The notes under the pieces: generated by a model | Databases searched by the model: none | What the model saw: only the letters and a program-made list of their open reading frames with translations | Told to the model about the DNA's origin: nothing | Translations under genes and position numbers: made by a program | Shown: in pieces, positions 62,601 to 64,000 of the stretch | Layout of the letters: every line of letters begins with the position of its first letter | Position numbering within the stretch: the stretch's first letter is position 1 | Source: Desulfobacteraceae bacterium | GTDB lineage: Bacteria; Desulfobacterota; Desulfobacteria; Desulfobacterales; Desulfosalsimonadaceae | Direction: 5' to 3' | DNA: 64,000 nt | NCBI GenBank assembly: GCA_014237465.1 | Contig: JABZFM010000020.1 | Location: forward strand, 1-64,000

Positions 62601-64000
62601 ACTGGTCGTTAAAGTTCGGCGGCTTTTTCCCTTTCATCGCAATATCCGCGATGTCTTCCATGGCAACATTCAACGATTCTAACGCCGACTCTTCAAGAAA
62701 TGATCCGGTCCCCGCGGAACACGCCTCGTTCATTGCATAATCGGAAGATACGCCGTTGGTAATATACGTATATTTTGCGTCCTGGCCGCCGATTTCAAAG
62801 ATCGTATCCACCTTATCATCAAAAAATACGGCCGCAGCTGCATGGGCGATAATCTCGTTGATCACACCGTCTGTCATGGCATGAAGTCCTGCAATCTGAC
62901 GGCCGGAGCCGCAGACGCCCAGGCCGGTGATTTTGATGCTGTCGGGATCAACCCCGGATTCCACCTGCTGAAGTATCGATTCGTAACACTTCCGCGATGC
63001 GCCGACCGGATCTCCGCTGGTCCTCAGATAGATGGAGGCGAGCATGGCATTGTCATCTCTTCGTAAGAGTACCGCCTTTGTGGTTGTTGACCCCACGTCA
63101 AGGCCCAAAATGCATTGATCGCCTTTTCTCGCCTTGTCTGTTTTAATGGTTTTGAATTCCACCTGATCCTTGAAATCTGCCAGGGGAGGCAAAGATTCAA
63201 AAGGTTCGATCTCCGTCCTGAAAAGCAACTCTTTTCCGGGAAACGGGGCGGTCTGGTGGTCCAGTGCCCACAGGGCCGTACCCAGGGCCTCAAAATACGG
63301 GGCTTCTTTCGGAACAATCAGCCCGGGTATTTCAGCCTTAAGGTTGTTGATCATCATCTTGTTCAACGCTGTTCCGCCGGTCACCATGATGTTTTTGCGA
63401 TCCACTTTTTTCAAAAGTTCCAGGACCTTGTTCGACATCATGACACACAGTCCGGCCGTGACTTGTGACTTTGGAATTCCCTTGTTGGTGGCGTGGGTGC
63501 AGTCCGACTTACAAAACACGGAACACCGTCCCGACACATGGTGAGGATCTTCATTATCGGTCCAGCCCTCAATATCTTCAAGAGATACGTCCATTCTTCT
63601 CAACTGCTGGAGAAAAAACTCCCCTGTGCCCGAAGCGCATTTATTGCCTGTCAGCACGTTGGATATCCTGCCGTTGCTGTCCAGCACATAGGTCATGAAG
63701 GTCTCACCCCCGGCCGACACCACCGCCGGGCATAAAACATCTCCTGGTTTTACGAACTTGAACGCATGCTCAACAGCTTCCGGCTCTGAAATGGCGGACA
63801 GGTTGACGAACTTATGAAATTTTCTTCCGGTCACCGCGATTTTATCAAATGTGCTGAAATCAAGGTTTTTCACAACAGACATCAGGGTCTGTTTTGGATC
63901 ACCGCCATGGTAATGAACCGAAGAATCGACGACACGCGTACCATTGCCTTTCTCTGCACTGCCCCTTTGATCGCCGTTGCTGTTGGCCTCCACCTGAACG
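59644..64000 (-). CDS. Giant acyl-CoA dehydratase activase (BcrAD/BadFG + DUF2229 + HgdB-like), 5' end off the window
   Basis: At least 1450 aa; the frame is open to the window edge and the first GxDxGSTT motif lies beyond it, so a GTG at 63993 is not the true start. First ASKHA ATPase half (about 1-250) with NKCASGTGEFF and CSVFCKSDC; second complete ATPase (about 295-570) with GLDVGSTTTK and EACSAGTGSF; DUF2229 (about 620-900); and a C-terminal HgdB-like region with Fe-S cysteines (TSCKECLPLL, GSGPCRFGQ, ACGVIAIGPFGC). The family uses ATP to pump electrons at low potential into 2-hydroxyacyl-CoA dehydratases or benzoyl-CoA-type reductases; in the giant forms the target is unknown. Confidence 0.92.
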   Translation of the reverse strand, partial: VQVEANSNGDQRGSAEKGNGTRVVDSSVHYHGGDPKQTLMSVVKNLDFSTFDKIAVTGRKFHKFVNLSAISEPEAVEHAFKFVKPGDVLCPAVVSAGGETFMTYVLDSNGRISNVLTGNKCASGTGEFFLQQLRRMDVSLEDIEGWTDNEDPHHVSGRCSVFCKSDCTHATNKGIPKSQVTAGLCVMMSNKVLELLKKVDRKNIMVTGGTALNKMMINNLKAEIPGLIVPKEAPYFEALGTALWALDHQTAPFPGKELLFRTEIEPFESLPPLADFKDQVEFKTIKTDKARKGDQCILGLDVGSTTTKAVLLRRDDNAMLASIYLRTSGDPVGASRKCYESILQQVESGVDPDSIKITGLGVCGSGRQIAGLHAMTDGVINEIIAHAAAAVFFDDKVDTIFEIGGQDAKYTYITNGVSSDYAMNEACSAGTGSFLEESALESLNVAMEDIADIAMKGKKPPNFNDQCAAFISSDIKNAIHEGVAHEDIVAGLVYSICMNYANRVKGNRQVGEKIFMQGGVCYNHAIPLAMAALVGKPIIVPPEPGLMGAFGVALEVKKRIKNNLIEEGLFDLKSLAARDVNYGKSFICGGGKEKCDRQCHIAMIELEGKKYPFGGACNRYYNLRRNIKYDIKTLDLVRLRQSLVFDKYAAALPEGTTSKGRVWINRSFLVNTYYPLYSTFFTELGYEIILPDEPSQEGIDRRSAAFCYPAELAHGFFYSMINDSDSARDQPDFIFLPHFKTIPSSNGDESSQLCPFVQGETFYLQTTFRDPIEKLKAKGTQVLTPLLDLRKGLETAIDQFVETAAKMGEAKKKAVNAFKKAVDTQNACFKEMKETGKKVMAELESDPDRTAVVIFARSYNGYVGEANMGIPYKLVSRGIQVIPIDFLSLEDERDKKHMYWGMGQRIIKAARVVKKHPQLFCTYITNFSCGPDSFLIGYFRSIMGKKPSLTLELDSHTADAGLETRIEAYLDIVATFRQLQEQGKAPNRTNRVRTNRDRTNRFRAAGTSLENGVPVVTTSSGRTVSMTDPEVTILFPSMGRFASESIGSVFRSKGFNTVVHPPADEAILRLGRANTSCKECLPLLLTTGSLLNYIQNHKKDGEILVYFMPTGSGPCRFGQYFVFMEDLIKRLKIPDVALLSLSSENSYAGLGNDFQIKAWWAVVVSDVMEDIRSMILTNAVDVNEGIDIFEKEWGRILETFETENFAGLEKRLQETSQTLGGIRMKLPPEDVPVIYLAGEIFVRRDGLSRRYLTELLAKRGFATVCAPIAEWMIYSDYLVDKKLVYMSMTLLEKLGFMIKKRVMAKHEKRLKNLLRKSGLVHAEIVDMDTIIDNAKPYVSPNLTGEVVLTVGSALTEVSNQACGVIAIGPFGCMPNRMSEAILNETMNRVDKLSTAPKDMRLKSILEDVEALPFLAVESDGSPFPQLIHAKLEAFCLRAERLHHRMMRSRRL
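60997..61041. repeat. Three 15-bp tandem repeats within the activase gene
   Basis: CCGGTTTGTCCTGTC, CCGGTTTGTTCTGAC and CCGGTTTGTTCTGTT, in frame. On the coding strand they give the NRTNRVRTNRDRTNRFRAAG linker between the DUF2229 region and the HgdB-like region. Confidence 0.9.

Overview
The window reads as chromosome of an anaerobic Gram-negative bacterium of the former Deltaproteobacteria, most likely Desulfobacterota (Desulfobacterales-like). The grounds are a giant BcrAD/BadFG/HgdC-type acyl-CoA dehydratase activase, paired phenylacetate-CoA ligases with an ACT protein and a Liv-type ABC transporter, MglA/roadblock signalling genes, several lipoproteins, and a family of short interspersed repeats. 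The taxonomic call is inference; no rRNA or sulfate-reduction gene is in the window.

Layout. 1-1427: REP-like hairpins, then an M48 lipoprotein protease on the + strand. 1605-27477: an almost unbroken run of minus-strand genes. Read in transcription order these are an RpoH-like sigma factor, a TPR lipoprotein and a LolB-like lipoprotein; an ATP-grasp enzyme, a dGTPase-like HD hydrolase and a UPF0280 protein; a LapA-like membrane protein, MutS, an AMIN/amidase_3 cell-wall amidase and PurB. Then comes a signalling block (13567-2428): roadblock protein, MglA-like GTPase, two conserved unknowns, a zinc-ribbon/HAMP receptor, PATAN-type regulators, a second roadblock protein, a PilB/GspE-type ATPase with an N-terminal TPR-like region, a PilZ protein and a class III cyclase. 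27721-27797 is tRNA-Arg(TCT).

27751-40985 is an integrated phage-like element of about 13.2 kb bounded by a perfect 60-bp direct repeat of the tRNA 3' half. It encodes a tyrosine integrase, a Toprim/DUF3987 replication protein beside a striking inverted iteron array, an HNH nuclease, a small terminase subunit, one tape-measure protein, and a second zinc-ribbon tyrosine recombinase. Large terminase, portal, capsid and the rest of the tail are absent, so it is a satellite or a large-deletion prophage.

41288-50451 (+) is an uptake and activation module for a carboxylic, possibly aromatic, acid: enoyl-CoA hydratase, PaaK, tandem-ACT protein, LivJHMGF, and a second PaaK-like protein whose ATP-loop motif is altered. 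50456-54610 holds a lipoprotein, a secreted jelly-roll-like protein, a tyrosine phosphatase, a possible 56-aa membrane protein and an M20 peptidase. 54955-59291 is a lipid block: two acyltransferases, a FabR-like TetR regulator and a conserved unknown; a GTACA-type palindrome abuts the promoter of the first acyltransferase. 59644-64000 is the giant activase, cut by the window edge.

Most interesting candidates: (i) the MglA/roadblock/PATAN/TPR-PilB block, which gathers components known elsewhere to control type IV pilus motors and cell polarity but with an unfamiliar gene set; (ii) the mini-element with two recombinases, a terminase small subunit and a lone tape measure; (iii) the iteron array inside its 112-aa gene.
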